From positions 64,923,411 to 64,987,410 of the forward strand of contig NC_080180.1 in assembly GCF_950295315.1 (NCBI RefSeq): a stretch of DNA of 64,000 nt, read 5' to 3'. The notes beneath the pieces were generated by a model. That model had not been told where the DNA came from, ran no database searches, and saw nothing but the letters and a program-made list of their open reading frames with translations. Positions 21,799 through 31,567 of this stretch are shown in pieces. Position numbers and translations under genes: made by a program. Numbering within the stretch: position 1 is the stretch's first letter; every line of letters starts with the position of its first letter. Source of the stretch: Erinaceus europaeus. Its lineage: Eukaryota; Chordata; Mammalia; Eulipotyphla; Erinaceidae.

Positions 21799-23834
21799 CT
21801 CGGAGGACAGGATGCCGCCGTTGGACAGGATGTCGGGCTGCGGGTCGGCGTAGGCGGTGACGATGGCCCCGCAGGGGGTGTGCTCGGCGTCGGCGCTCCG
21901 CGAGGGGCTGCAGGGTTTGAGGAACATCAGGTCGGTCTTGGCCGACTCGGGGGTCAGGCAGACCTGGTAGCAGTAGTTCTGGCTGTGGTGGTGCGAGCCG
22001 AAGGCGCCCGGCTCCTCCACCGGCACCTGCGCGGGGGTCCCGGGCGCGGCGGCGGCGGCGGCGGCGGCGCTCTGCACCAGCATGATGTCCGCCTTGCTCA
22101 GCTTCTTCTGGCGGCCCCGCGCCTGGCGGCCGCAGCACGCCGCGCCCCCCGCGCCCCCGCAGCAGCAGCAGCAGCCGCCGCAGCAGTCGGCCGCCAGGCA
22201 CGCGTACACGCTCAGCTTCTTGTCCTTGCGGCAGCGCACGGCCAGCACGATCATGGCCAGCAGGAAGACGAACGACACGGAGCCCAGCGCGATGATGAGG
22301 ATGAGCGTGAGGTCCAGCGCCGCGTCCCCGCCGCCCGCGCCGCGGCCCGCGCCCCCCGCGCGGCTGGGCCGCAGCTGCTCGCCGGGGCCCCCGCCGCCGC
22401 CTCCTCCGCCGCCGCCGCCTCCGCCTCCTCCGCCGCCGCCGCCGCCCGCGCCCCCCGCCGCCGGCTCGGCCGCGCCGTCCACCAGCTGCACCAGCAGCGT
22501 GGCCGTGGACGACAGCGGCGGCTGGCCGTGGTCGCGCACCTCCAGCACCAGCTCGTAGGGCCGCCGGGGGTCGCGCTGGGCCGGCACGCGGCGCGCGGTG
22601 CGCAGCTCCCCCGAGCGCCAGTCCAGGCGGAACAGGTGCAGCTCGTTGCCGCGCAGCAGGCTGTAGGTGAGGCGCGCGTTGTCGCCGTCGTCCGCGTCCA
22701 CGGCCGCCACGCGCGTCAGCAGGTAGCCCGGCTCGGCCCCGCGCGGCAGCGCCTCCCGCGCCGGGGTGCCGTTGCGGCCGGGCAGGGGCGCCACGAGCGC
22801 GGGCGCGTTGTCGTTCTGGTCCACCACCAGGATGTGCACCGTGGCGTTGCCCGCCAGCGCCTGCGGGCTGCCCGCGTCGCGCGCCTCCACCTGGAAGCTG
22901 AAGTCCTTGAGCTGCTCGTAGTCGAAGGAGCGCAGCGCGTACAGGTAGCCGTTCTCGGCGTTGATGGACACGTAGGTGAACACGCTCATGCCCTGGATGC
23001 GGCGCTCCAGGATGGAGTAGGCCAGCTGCGCGTTGGCGCCCTCGTCGCGGTCGCTGGCGCTCACGGCGTAGATGTAGGCGCCCGGCACGTTGTTCTCGGT
23101 CACGTACACGTCGTAGAGCGGCTGGCTGAAGCGCGGCGCGTTGTCGTTCACGTCGGCCACGCGCACCTGGATGGACTTGCTGCTGGCCAGCGGCGGCTCG
23201 CCGCCGTCCCGCGCCACCACGGTGAGCGTGTAGGCCGCGCCCGCCTCGCGGTCCAGCGGCGCCCCGGTGACGATGGTGAAGTAGTTCTTGAAGGAGGACT
23301 TGAGGCGGAAGGGCACGTCGCCCAGCAGCTCGCAGCGCACCTGCCCGTTGGCGTCCGCGTCGCGATCGGCCACGCTGAACAGCGCCACCACCGTGCCGGG
23401 CGCCGCGCCCTCGCTCACCTCCTCCTGGACGGTGCTGAAGCTGATCTCGGGCGCGTTGTCGTTGGCGTCCAGCACGCGCACCAGCACCTTGCAGTGCGCC
23501 GGCACGGCGTTGGGGCCCAGGTCCTTGGCCTGCACGTACACCTGCTGCACCGGGCTCTCCTCGTAGTCCAGCTCGCCGCTCACCTCCAGGCGGCCGGTGC
23601 GCGGCGCCAGCCCGAACAGCTCCCGCGCCCGCGGCGAGATGTGGCTGCTGAACGAGTACACCACCTCGCCGTTGGCGCCCTCGTCCGGGTCGCTGGCGTT
23701 GAGCTGCAGCACCAGCGTGCCGGGCGGCGAGTTCTCGGGCAGCGCCACGGTGTACACGGGCTGTGCGAAGGCGGGCACGTTGTCGTTGGAGTCGAGCACG
23801 CGGATGGTGAGCAGGGCCGTGCCGGTGCGCTGCA

Positions 23835-23875
<41 letters not shown>

Positions 23876-24588
23876 GGGGGGGGCGGCCCCGCGCCCTCCG
23901 CCGCCCCCGCGCCGCCGTCCGCGCCCCCCGCGCCGCCCCCCGTGCCGCCGCCGCCGCCGCCGCCGCCGCCCCCGTCCACCGCGGTCAGCACGTAGCGGTG
24001 CACCGCCTGCTGCTCGCGGTCCAGCGGCTTCTCCAGCACCAGCTCGGCGAAGCGGTTGCCGTCGCCCTGCGTCTGCACGTCCAGCGAGAAATAGCTGTTG
24101 GGCGTCATCTGGTAGTCGCGCAGCGAGTTGGAGCCCACGTCCGGGTCGAAGGCGCTCTCCAGCGGGAAGCGGGTGCCCGGCGTGGCGCTCTCCGAGATCT
24201 CCAGCGTCAGGTCGGGCTCCGGGAAGGCGGGCGGGTTGTCGTTGATGTCCAGCACCTCGACCTCCACGCGGAACAGCTCGAGCGGGTCCTCCAGGAACAC
24301 CTCCAGGTGCAGCACGCACGACGGGCTCTGCTTGCAGATCTGCTCGCGGTCGATCTTCTCGTTCACGTACAGCACCCCGGTCTCCAGGTTGAGGTCCAGG
24401 TACGGGGTCCGCGAGTTGGGCACCGTCTGGAAGCGGCGAGCCGAAAGTTTGGTGATGTCCAGGCCCAGATCCTCGGCGATATTCCCCACGAAAGTGCCAT
24501 GCTCCTGCTCCTCCTGCACCGCGTAGTGAAGCTGGCCCAGGGCTCCCTCCACCATGCAGAGGCAGGCGAAGGCGAATAGCACAATCAT
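21799..24588 (-). CDS. PCDH10: PCDH10 exon 1: signal peptide, six cadherin repeats, membrane span, proximal tail
   Basis: This exon encodes 930 residues of protocadherin-10, a homophilic calcium-dependent adhesion protein of the plasma membrane, mainly neuronal. The start is the ATG at 24588, which has a purine at -3, and the protein begins MIVLFAFACLCMVEG as in the PCDH10 family. The signal peptide is about residues 1-18. Calcium-binding DxNDN motifs at 114-118, 266-270, 374-378, 479-483 and 590-594 end cadherin repeats 1-5, and repeat 6 runs to about 705. N-glycosylation sequons lie at N297, N581 and N606. The membrane span is about 759-784 (LILIIALGSVSFVFLLAMIV). A Cys-rich run (802-819) and the conserved NYCYQVCLTPESAKTDLMF block follow. 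Homopolymers are Gly 206-215, Gln 239-251, Gly 715-734 and Ala 841-848. The exon ends at GAG|gtaagg in phase 0. Identity with PCDH10, rather than PCDH8, 17, 18 or 19, follows from near-identical N-terminal and tail sequence as I know the human protein. Confidence 0.97.
22045..22068 (-). repeat. PCDH10: Coding GCC8 repeat: polyalanine in the cytoplasmic tail
   Basis: Eight Ala (841-848) follow LSKADIMLVQS. The human tail has a short non-repetitive segment there as I recall. Repeated GCC codons suggest slippage. Confidence 0.85.
22387..22446 (-). repeat. PCDH10: Coding GGN repeat: 20 consecutive Gly before the membrane span
   Basis: Residues 715-734 are all Gly, within a wider Gly/Ala linker (706-755) between cadherin repeat 6 and the membrane span. 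Codons are mixed GGC/GGA, which argues that the run is not a fresh single-codon slippage. Confidence 0.9.
23836..23874 (-). repeat. PCDH10: CAG13 coding repeat (polyglutamine)
   Basis: Thirteen uninterrupted CTG on the plus strand encode Gln 239-251 in cadherin repeat 2, followed by Leu-Gln. The human protein has only a few Gln at this site as I remember it. A pure CAG run is prone to length change. Confidence 0.95.
23887..23973 (-). repeat. PCDH10: Coding Gly-rich insert in cadherin repeat 2
   Basis: Residues 206-234 are Gly with some Ala, Thr, Asp and Glu, starting with ten Gly. They precede four Pro and the Gln run. Together (206-253) they form a disordered insert between the last strands of cadherin repeat 2. 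A Gly-rich loop is known in PCDH10 at this spot, and here it is longer. Confidence 0.85.
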
Positions 24589-25096
24589 CTCCGAAGGGAA
24601 AAAAGGCAGCAGAGCTCCCCGCAGCCCGCCAGCCACCCGGGCACCTCCCCCACCACCGCGGGGGAGAAAAAAAATGCAAAAGCAAAATAATAATAAGAAG
24701 AAGAATGCTATCTGTCTATACAAATAAGAGTGCGCTGTGTGGGAGGGGGGAGGAGGAGGAGAGAGAGAGGGGGGCTCCTAGGGAGCTCTTAAAAATCGGA
24801 TTCCGCTGGCTGCGTGGCAGGGCTGCCCCCCCACTTCAGCCTCGTTTGGCCATCTTAGCGCAGGAAGGGGGCCAGGCGTCTCCGGGGCTCGTGTGGAATC
24901 TTCCCACCGACCGATTAATAACCGGCGAGCGCGGGCGGCAGCCGCCTGGATTCCCACCGTCTTGGCGCAACGCGGCGCGGGCAGATCCCAGGGAAGGGAT
25001 TTCGATCTCTCAAAAGACTGTCCTCGGTTTGTCTTCTGGCCGCCGGGAGGCGGAGGGCGAGGAGGTGGAGAAGGACGACGACGGCGAGGAGGAAGT

Positions 25097-25129
<33 letters not shown>

Positions 25130-25676
25130 GGAAGAAGAAGAAGAAGAAGAGGAGCTTCGGCGGGCACCGCTGACCATCACTCTCTGAATGTCACCGGCTG
25201 GCGGAGGCGAAAGGGCTCAGCGGCGGCGAGGGGGCCCTGAGCGCGGAAAGCCCGGCACGGCGGCGGCTCTGCAGCAGCAAACTTTCATCCTCTGCATCTC
25301 TCCGGAGGGATGCGCTTCTGGGCATGATCTCTCTCTCTCTCTCTCTCCCTCCCTCTTTCTTCTCCCACCCTCCCCCCTTTCGCTCTAGGTGGACCAGGGG
25401 GCTTTCCGAGTCTCGTCTCCTTGCATCTCCATCTCCGCCGCGAGCGGGGCGAATGGCTGGTTCCCGGGGCGCTGGGTGGACGCCCAGCCCGGAGCCCCCT
25501 GCCCCTGCGGCCCGAGTCTCTCCCCCCCTCCCAGCCTGCCCGCCCGCCCGCCCGCCCGCCCGCAGCCCTGCTCGGCCTCGGCCCCGGCCCAGCCCGGCGC
25601 TGGCGATCCGCTGCTGCCGGAGTCTGAGCTCCGAGCGCGCTGCGGCGGTGTTTTTGTGCCGCGGCCCGAACCCGCC
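24589..25676 (-). other. PCDH10: PCDH10 5' UTR / proximal CpG island
   Basis: This GC-rich, CpG-rich stretch directly upstream of the start codon has no intron signal I can defend. It holds purine-rich runs on the plus strand at 24738-24775 and 25102-25152 (GAG/GAA triplets, pyrimidine-rich in the transcript) and a CT run at 25327-25347. I cannot place the transcription start exactly. The CCAAT boxes at 25677-25723 suggest it lies within this interval. Confidence 0.6.
25102..25152. repeat. PCDH10: GAG/GAA purine triplet run in the PCDH10 5' UTR
   Basis: About 50 bases of GAGGAG turning into GAAGAA, so all-pyrimidine in the transcript. A tract this pure can form triplex DNA and could bind polypyrimidine proteins in RNA (inference). 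Confidence 0.85.
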
Positions 25677-25723
25677 GGCCAATGGGGGGTGGGCGCCACC
25701 CCCTGGGCCGCCGCTCATTGGCC
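25677..25723. promoter_or_regulatory. Two opposed CCAAT boxes in the PCDH10 promoter
   Basis: GGCCAATGG at 25677-25685 (plus strand) and TCATTGGCC at 25715-25723 (CCAAT on the minus strand) are about 37 bases apart in opposite orientations. A CGTCA half-CRE follows at 25745-25749. NF-Y binds CCAAT boxes of this form. The minus-strand box is positioned for PCDH10; the plus-strand box points the other way. Confidence 0.6.
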
Positions 25724-27170
25724 GCGCGCGCCGTCCGTCGTGCGCGTCACGGGAGGGCGGGGCGCGGCGCCGGCTCCCCGAGCGGCGAGTGTGAGTGTGA
25801 GCGCGGGAGGGAGCGGGAGTGGCCGGCGGGTCCCCGGGCGCCCGCGGGGCCTCCTCCTCCCCCCCCCCGCCCCGGAGCCGCGGAAAGTTCCGGGTCCCCA
25901 GCCGCGGGGCCCGCCCGGGGGACGGCCAGGTGGTTCCCCGGGTTGCATCAGCACACACACGCGGGTGACAGCAGCGGCGTCCTCTCCCCGGAGCGGGGTT
26001 TCCAATGACGCGAACATTCTTTTTCCTTCAAGGTATTTTCCTCGCTGCTGCCGCCGCCGCCGCCGCCGCCGACCGTGGACAGAAAAGCACCGAGGGCGCG
26101 CGGGCCGGGGGCGCGGGGGGCGCGGGGGGCGCAGGCCCGCAGAGGTCACCCCGCCCAGGAAGGGATTCCGCCGCAGGTGGGCCGGGCGCTTAGAAAAATG
26201 TAAACGGAGCAGGCGGCCAAGCGTGTGCGGGGGTCCGACGGGACGGGACGGGGCAGGGTGGCGGCGGTGGGGGTGCGGGTGCGGGTGCGGGTGCAGGCGC
26301 AGCGGGGTGAGGGTCCTCCGAAGCGGAGGGAGGAGACGCCGAGATGCATTGGAACCCACCCCCCGCCTGGTCTCATCACCCCATAGGTGGCCGTGCCCGG
26401 CGGTGCTGAGCGCCCCAGCAGTGATGGGGGGGGTCGCCCTTGAGCCTCCCAGCCCACCGACACCCACCTCCACCTCCACCGCCCCCCCCCCGCACCGGCG
26501 CCCCGCATCCCCGCGCCTCCCTGGGCCCGGCGCCAAACCGCGGCGGCGCGCTCCGCCCAGGTCCCGCTCTCCGCGCCGGGCGCCACCCCCCTTCGCGCCC
26601 TCCCCCGGCCCACCGGGAGATCGTTCCCCGCCAGCTCCACGGATGGGCTCCGGCAGGGGTGGGAGGAGCGCGCTGGGGGCCTTCCGGGGTGCGGGCACGT
26701 ACGGCGCCCACAGGCAGCCCGGCTGTGCGCGGGGATCCGCGGGCGCGCTCCCCGGCCGGGGCTCTCTTGCAGCCTCCCGGAAGGGGCGCAGGGCTCGGCG
26801 ACCCCGGTCTCCGGGGAGCCCTCTCTCTCCCCCTCCCTCCTTCCCTCTCCCGCAGCCTGGGAGCCGGAGGAGGCGCCCCCGGAGTCCGTGCTCACCCCCG
26901 GGGCGCCGACCCCCCACCCCCGCAGGGGCCAAATTCCCAACCGGCGCCAACTGGGAGGGGGGGAGAGTTAGTGCTTGCCAGGTCTCCATAAGGGACGGCC
27001 AGAGCTTATTTTCCCCAATGAAGAAGCTGGAGAGGGAGTACTTAGCCCCCACCGCCGGGGTAACTCCCCACCCCCACCCCCTGCACCCCACTCTCCGTCC
27101 GCCTTTAGGTTCTGCTGGCGCCTCGAGGTGGGAGGGAGGTCCCTTGTGGCCTCCAGCTAATGAGTGACCC
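25677..27170. promoter_or_regulatory. CpG island upstream of PCDH10
   Basis: The sequence is dense in CG dinucleotides and GC boxes, with GCC/CCG repeats (26046-26069), a GGGTGC repeat (26270-26295) and a potential G-quadruplex stretch at 26106-26132 (repeated GGGGGGCGC). Long open frames on both strands here reflect base composition only. The island is typical of the promoter of a developmentally regulated gene. In human this island is known to be methylated in tumours. Confidence 0.8.
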
Positions 27171-27324
27171 CCGAGTGGCAGGGCTGCAGCGGGCGGGGCC
27201 AGGAGGGACGTGGCCTGGGGTCCTGACTGGGGGTCCTGGGGGAAGCGTGCAGGGGCGAGGAGGTAGGTAGGTAGAACGAGGCTGGCCCGGGCGGGCCCCG
27301 GGGTGGGGGCCCACTGCACCCCCC

Positions 27325-27463
27325 TCCACACACACACACACACTCTGCACCCCCAGGTCACACACACACACACTGCATCCCCAGGTCTCACACACACACA
27401 CACACACTGCACCCCCAGGTCTCTCTCTCTCTCTCACACACACACACACTCTGCACCCCCAGG

Positions 27464-27503
<40 letters not shown>

Positions 27504-27700
27504 CATCCCAGGTCTCACACACACACACACACACACTCTGCACCCCCAGGTCACACACACACACACTCTGCACCCCCAGGTCACACACACACACACTACA
27601 CACCCAGGTCACACACACACTCTGCACCCCCAGGTCTCACACACACACACACTCTGCACCCCCAGGTCTCACACACACACACACACTCTCCACCCCCAGG

Positions 27701-27739
<39 letters not shown>

Positions 27740-27803
27740 CCCCAGGTCACACACACACTCTGCACCCCCAGGTCACACACACACACACTCTGCACCCCCA
27801 GGT

Positions 27804-27865
<62 letters not shown>

Positions 27866-27910
27866 CTCTCTGCACCCCCAGGTCTCACACACACACTCTG
27901 CACCCCCAGG

Positions 27911-27967
<57 letters not shown>

Positions 27968-28031
27968 CCCCAGGTCACACACACACTCTGCACCCCCAGG
28001 TCACACACACACACACTCTGCACCCCCAGGT

Positions 28032-28079
<48 letters not shown>

Positions 28080-28126
28080 CTCTCTCTGCACCCCCAGGTC
28101 TCACACACACACTCTGCACCCCCAGG

Positions 28127-28170
<44 letters not shown>

Positions 28171-28203
28171 CATCCCCAGGTCACACACACACACACACTG
28201 CAC
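27325..28203. repeat. Compound array: CA microsatellites separated by a CTCTGCACCCCCAGGTC spacer
   Basis: Blocks of CA (4 to more than 25 dinucleotides) alternate with a 15-17 base spacer of form CTCTGCACCCCCAGGTC(TC), about 28 times. A larger unit is duplicated in tandem: 27733-27960 and 27961 to about 28167 show the same order of short and long blocks, including a CTCTCTCTC end. Open frames through it (CVCV/HTHT) are repeat artefacts. Confidence 0.95.
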
Positions 28204-28239
28204 CCCCCACCCCCGTCTCTGTCTCCGGGAGCCGAGTCC

Positions 28240-29110
28240 AGCCTGGCCACGACAATGGCTTGGCCCTCTGCAGCCGCAGGGGAGCGGCGGGGACCCCCAG
28301 GGCCGCGGGCGGCGACCCGGCAGGCAGGGCGGCACTTGGCAGAAGCACCTGTGGCTCCCGCGTGCAGAGGCGGCCGGCGGGACTGTGCGGCACCGGCCCC
28401 AGCCCTCCCCGTCGCCTCCCCCTGCAGCCGCGTCCCCTGCTCTCCCAACGCTGACTCATCGCCATCCTGGAGCTTTGGGTTATTATGATTATTTTTTTTA
28501 ATTGACGGTGATTTGCTCCTGTTTGCATGCGAGCGTGTGGGTGCACTCGTGTGTTTGCGGGAGCCCGAGGCTGCGTGACGGTGCAGATCCACGACACGGT
28601 CCGGGGCCCCGGGGCGCGCGCTCTGCTCGCCGAGCAAGTTTGGGGCGACCCGGTGGTGGTGGGAGTGGGGTGGGGGGCTCGTGGAGTGTCCCCGAGGAGG
28701 AGGCCAGGACGTGGAGACGTGGCCAGACCGGCCTGTAAATAATCACTCCATCCGCTGCCACACTCGAGCTGCTTTTTTTCCCTCTCCCCCTTTTTTTCTG
28801 GGTGGCCGCGGTGCTGGCGCGGGGCCTCGGTGCGCAAACGTGGGTGACCGGCGCCTCCTCGCGGCCGGCGCGGCGCGGCGCAGCCGAGGGAGCCGGGGCC
28901 TCGCAGCTCGCAGGCCTGACTCGCCCGCTGGGGGCTCTGCTGGGCTGCGGGGGTCGCCCGCCCACCTCCCCGCCCCGGGGCCCCTAGAGGCCGGGCCTCT
29001 GCCTTCCGGCAGGGCACCCCAGGGCCGTGCGCGCAGAGGGTGCCCGCACCCCGGCCGGCCGGCCGGCTCCCCGCGCAGCCTGGGGCGCTCACAGGAGCAG
29101 TTCCGGGGAG
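28240..29110. other. Second GC/CpG-rich block beyond the CA array
   Basis: CpG-dense sequence resumes after the CA-repeat array and ends near 29110. An AT-rich patch (28478-28505) sits inside it. It is probably the outer part of the same PCDH10 island, split by the array at 27325-28203. I find no protein family or RNA gene in it. Confidence 0.5.
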
Positions 29111-29306
29111 CCGCGGGGCCCGGCCGGGTGTTCGTGACCTTCTCTGCCTCCCTGGCCTGGAACCTTGCGGGGACGCGCTCTTTGCTTAGTGAGCCTTGGG
29201 AAAGCTTCACTGGAGACGGGTTCCTTGCGCCCTTGCTGGGCTAGTCCAGCAGCTGCCCCACAGCCACCCCTTTTCTTCTGGCATTCTTCCTTGCTTGAAC
29301 TGAACC

Positions 29307-29308
<2 letters not shown>
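29111..29308. other. Unique flank of the GC-rich block
   Basis: No gene or repeat recognised. Base composition falls from GC-rich to average. Confidence 0.5.

Positions 29309-29346
<38 letters not shown>
29309..29346. repeat. CT microsatellite
   Basis: An uninterrupted CT run of about 18 dinucleotides adjoining the next SINE. Confidence 0.9.
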
Positions 29347-29349
<3 letters not shown>

Positions 29350-29610
29350 TAGTTACTATTTGCCTCCAGGGTTATTGCTGGGGCTCGGTATCTGCATTAG
29401 GAATCCACTGCTCCTGGAGGCTATTTTCCCCATTTTGTTGCCCTTGTTGTTGTTGGTCCAGAGAGGAGAGGAGGGCGCAGAGAAGGGGAGAGAAAGATAC
29501 TTGCAAACCTGCTTCACCGCCCTTGTAGGTGGGAGGCTGGAGCCTCAAACCCGGATCCTTGCACTTGGCGCCATGTACCCTTAAGCAGCTGTGCTGCTCT
29601 GCGCCCGCCC
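29350..29610 (-). mobile_element. ERI-type SINE (type A), short
   Basis: The end module GCCTCCAGGGTTATTGCTGG comes first, then TTTTGTTGCCCTTGTTGTTG, a purine block, CTTGCAAACCTGCTTCACCG and CTCAAACCCGGATCCTTGC. Part of the body is deleted. Confidence 0.85.
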
Positions 29611-29611
29611 G

Positions 29612-30170
29612 CCCGCTCGACTGAACCCCGCTACTAATGAGGTCTGAATTACATCTGCAACACACCGGGGGTGGAGCTCATGATCGTTTTGAAATACAAA
29701 GCCTTGAGAAAGAATGTTGTTGCAGACCCAAAACAAACCTCAAGTTTCAAGAGGGCCTGGGGTGGGGGTGGGTGGGGACCCAAAAGGCTATTTGCTATTT
29801 TTGGAAGACAAGACTTCAGAGAGGGTGGATCCAAATCACTGCTGATCCCAAACCCTGGCTTAGGAGTTGTGTTAGGGACGCCCTCCATTGTAGTGAGGCC
29901 CAAGGGCAGCTGAAAAGGGGCTGTGGGGTGGGCCTTGGGGGAGATGGGGATGCGGGAGCATGGAGATGCCTTTCAGGCCCCCAGTTACAAACTTGGAAAC
30001 TAGGTGACCTGGTGGCTTTCACCCCTGCCCTTTCGTGCAGAAGGAAGGAGGGAAACAAGTTTGTTAACCAGCCTTTGGATAAATGAGTGTTTGCAGTGAT
30101 TTAACTTGACTTGAAAGCAATTTGTTTCTAAATCCTCTTATTATTGCAGCGTGCCCAAAGCTCTGGGTGA

Positions 30171-30211
<41 letters not shown>

Positions 30212-30544
30212 AATGGGAGAAAAAAATTAAAATTGTCAATAAGGAATCTTTGCAGTACCAGGCTCAGCCAGGACTGAGTTAGGTGTGGATGGCTGGCTGG
30301 CTTTCATCCTTCCAGCAGGAAGAGGGCTGAGAGCAAAGCTTCTGGAAGACAGTGCTTCTCTCCTGGAGACCCAAGAGCTAGGGAGCTAGGGAGGCTTGGA
30401 GGTGTGTAGCTCAGCTGAAGCGTTGAAAGGTGAGGCCTTGGAATTAATGTCTCATTCGTCATGGTTAGTGTATCTTTGTCTCCAATAAGGAATAAACACT
30501 GACTAGAGTTCTGGACAAGACTTAATAGCACATACTTTTTGTTT
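29612..30544. other. Unique intergenic sequence
   Basis: No coding region or RNA gene recognised. It contains a T34 run at about 30174-30207. Confidence 0.5.
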
Positions 30545-30990
30545 TATTATTTTATTTTGTCACCACAGTTATGGCTGTAGCTCAGTGTCTGCGCTTAGAA
30601 TCCAGGGCTCCTGGAGGCCTTTTTTTTTTTTCCTTCTCCTTAATTTTTCCTTTCTATTTTTAAAAAGATTTTATTTATCTATGTATTAATGAGAAAGCTA
30701 AGAGAGAGAGAGAAGGAACCAGACACCACTCTAGTAGATGTGATTCCGGGGATCGAACTCAGGACCTCATGCTCCAGAGTCCAGTGCTTTATCCATAACG
30801 CCACCTCCATGCCTTTCTATTTTTATTTGACAGGACAGAGAGAAATTGAGAGGGGAGGAGAATTAGTGGGAGGAGAGAAAGACACCTGCAGACCTGATTC
30901 ACCACCAAGGAAGAGGTTCCCTCTGCAAGTGGGGAGCAGAGGCTCAAACTTGGGTCCTTGTTTGTGGTGATGTGTGTGCTTAAACAGGTG
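30545..30990 (-). mobile_element. ERI-type SINE interrupted by another SINE
   Basis: The end module (CTCCTGGAGGCC) and T-rich tail are at 30545-30662. The body (CACCTGCAGACCTGATTCAC) and head are at 30826-30990. The two parts are separated by a type D SINE. Confidence 0.85.
30663..30811 (-). mobile_element. SINE (type D) nested in a SINE
   Basis: GGGGATCGAACTCAGGACCT and CAGTGCTTTATCCATAACGC mark the type D head in reverse. It is flanked by CCTTTCTATTTTTA at 30649-30662 and 30812-30825, an exact target-site duplication. Confidence 0.92.
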
Positions 30991-31009
30991 TGCGCACACA
31001 CAAACTTTT

Positions 31010-31352
31010 TTTTTGCCTCCAGGGTTATTGTTGGGGCTCACTGCCTGCACCATGAATCCACTGCTCCTGGAGGCCACCCCCCCCCCCTTTTGCTGCCCTT
31101 GTTGTAGCCTTGTTGTGGTTATTATTGTTGTTGGTGGAGTCCTTCTTTGTTGGATAGGACAGAGAGAAATAAAGAGAGGAGGGGAAGACAGAGAGGGGGA
31201 GAGAAAGACAGACACCTGCAGACCAGCTTCACTGCCTGTGAAGCGACTCCCCTGCAGGTGGGGAGCCCCGGAGGCTGGAACCGGATCCTTCCTCTGGTCC
31301 TTGCGCTTTGCGCCATGTGCGCTTAAATTAACCTGTTGCTCTACTGCCCGAC
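31010..31352 (-). mobile_element. ERI-type SINE (type A), full with end module
   Basis: TTTTTTGCCTCCAGGGTTAT, ATGAATCCACTGCTCCTGG, purine block, GACACCTGCAGACC body, GGAACCGGATCCTT and ATGTGCGCTTAAATTAACC. Confidence 0.9.
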
Positions 31353-31387
31353 CTCCAAACGCACAAACTTTTTATATAAGCATTAGG

Positions 31388-31406
31388 AAGGTGTGTGTGT
31401 GTGTGT
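31388..31406. repeat. GT microsatellite
   Basis: Nine to ten GT dinucleotides. Confidence 0.85.
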
Positions 31407-31419
31407 TACCAATTCCAGG

Positions 31420-31567
31420 TTTTGTTGTTGTTTGTTTGTTTTGTCCATTCACATGAACGCCATAGCAGCAGGACCACTTCTGGCTCCCTGGCACTTCCTA
31501 TGTGGTTGGGACATGCATGTGACAAGGCACTTAGCTGACCAGTGAGCCATTTCTGCAGCACCCTAAG
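31420..31567 (-). mobile_element. Degraded SINE-like segment
   Basis: A GTTTGTTTGTTTT tail, GGCACTTAGCTGACCAGTGA and CATTTCTGCAGCACCC resemble an old reverse tRNA-derived element. Confidence 0.35.

Noticed and set aside
21401..24685. Long open frames of about 1000 codons opposite and overlapping PCDH10 exon 1
   Set aside because: They are Gly/Ala/Arg-rich shadows of a GC-rich exon with few stops. Only the frame with cadherin repeats matches a family.
24589..24723. In-frame upstream ATG extending PCDH10 by 45 residues
   Set aside because: The frame is open, but the orthologous start with signal peptide is at 24588. The extra residues would bury the signal peptide.
25191..27412. Open frames of 250-590 codons on both strands of the CpG island
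   Set aside because: Low-complexity Pro/Arg/Gly translations of GC-rich DNA with no domain.
27325..28203. Telomere- or centromere-type satellite
   Set aside because: Unit sequence and short local extent do not fit either.
27303..28454. 383-codon His-Thr-rich open frame and Cys-Val frames on the other strand
   Set aside because: Direct translation of CA/GT repeats.
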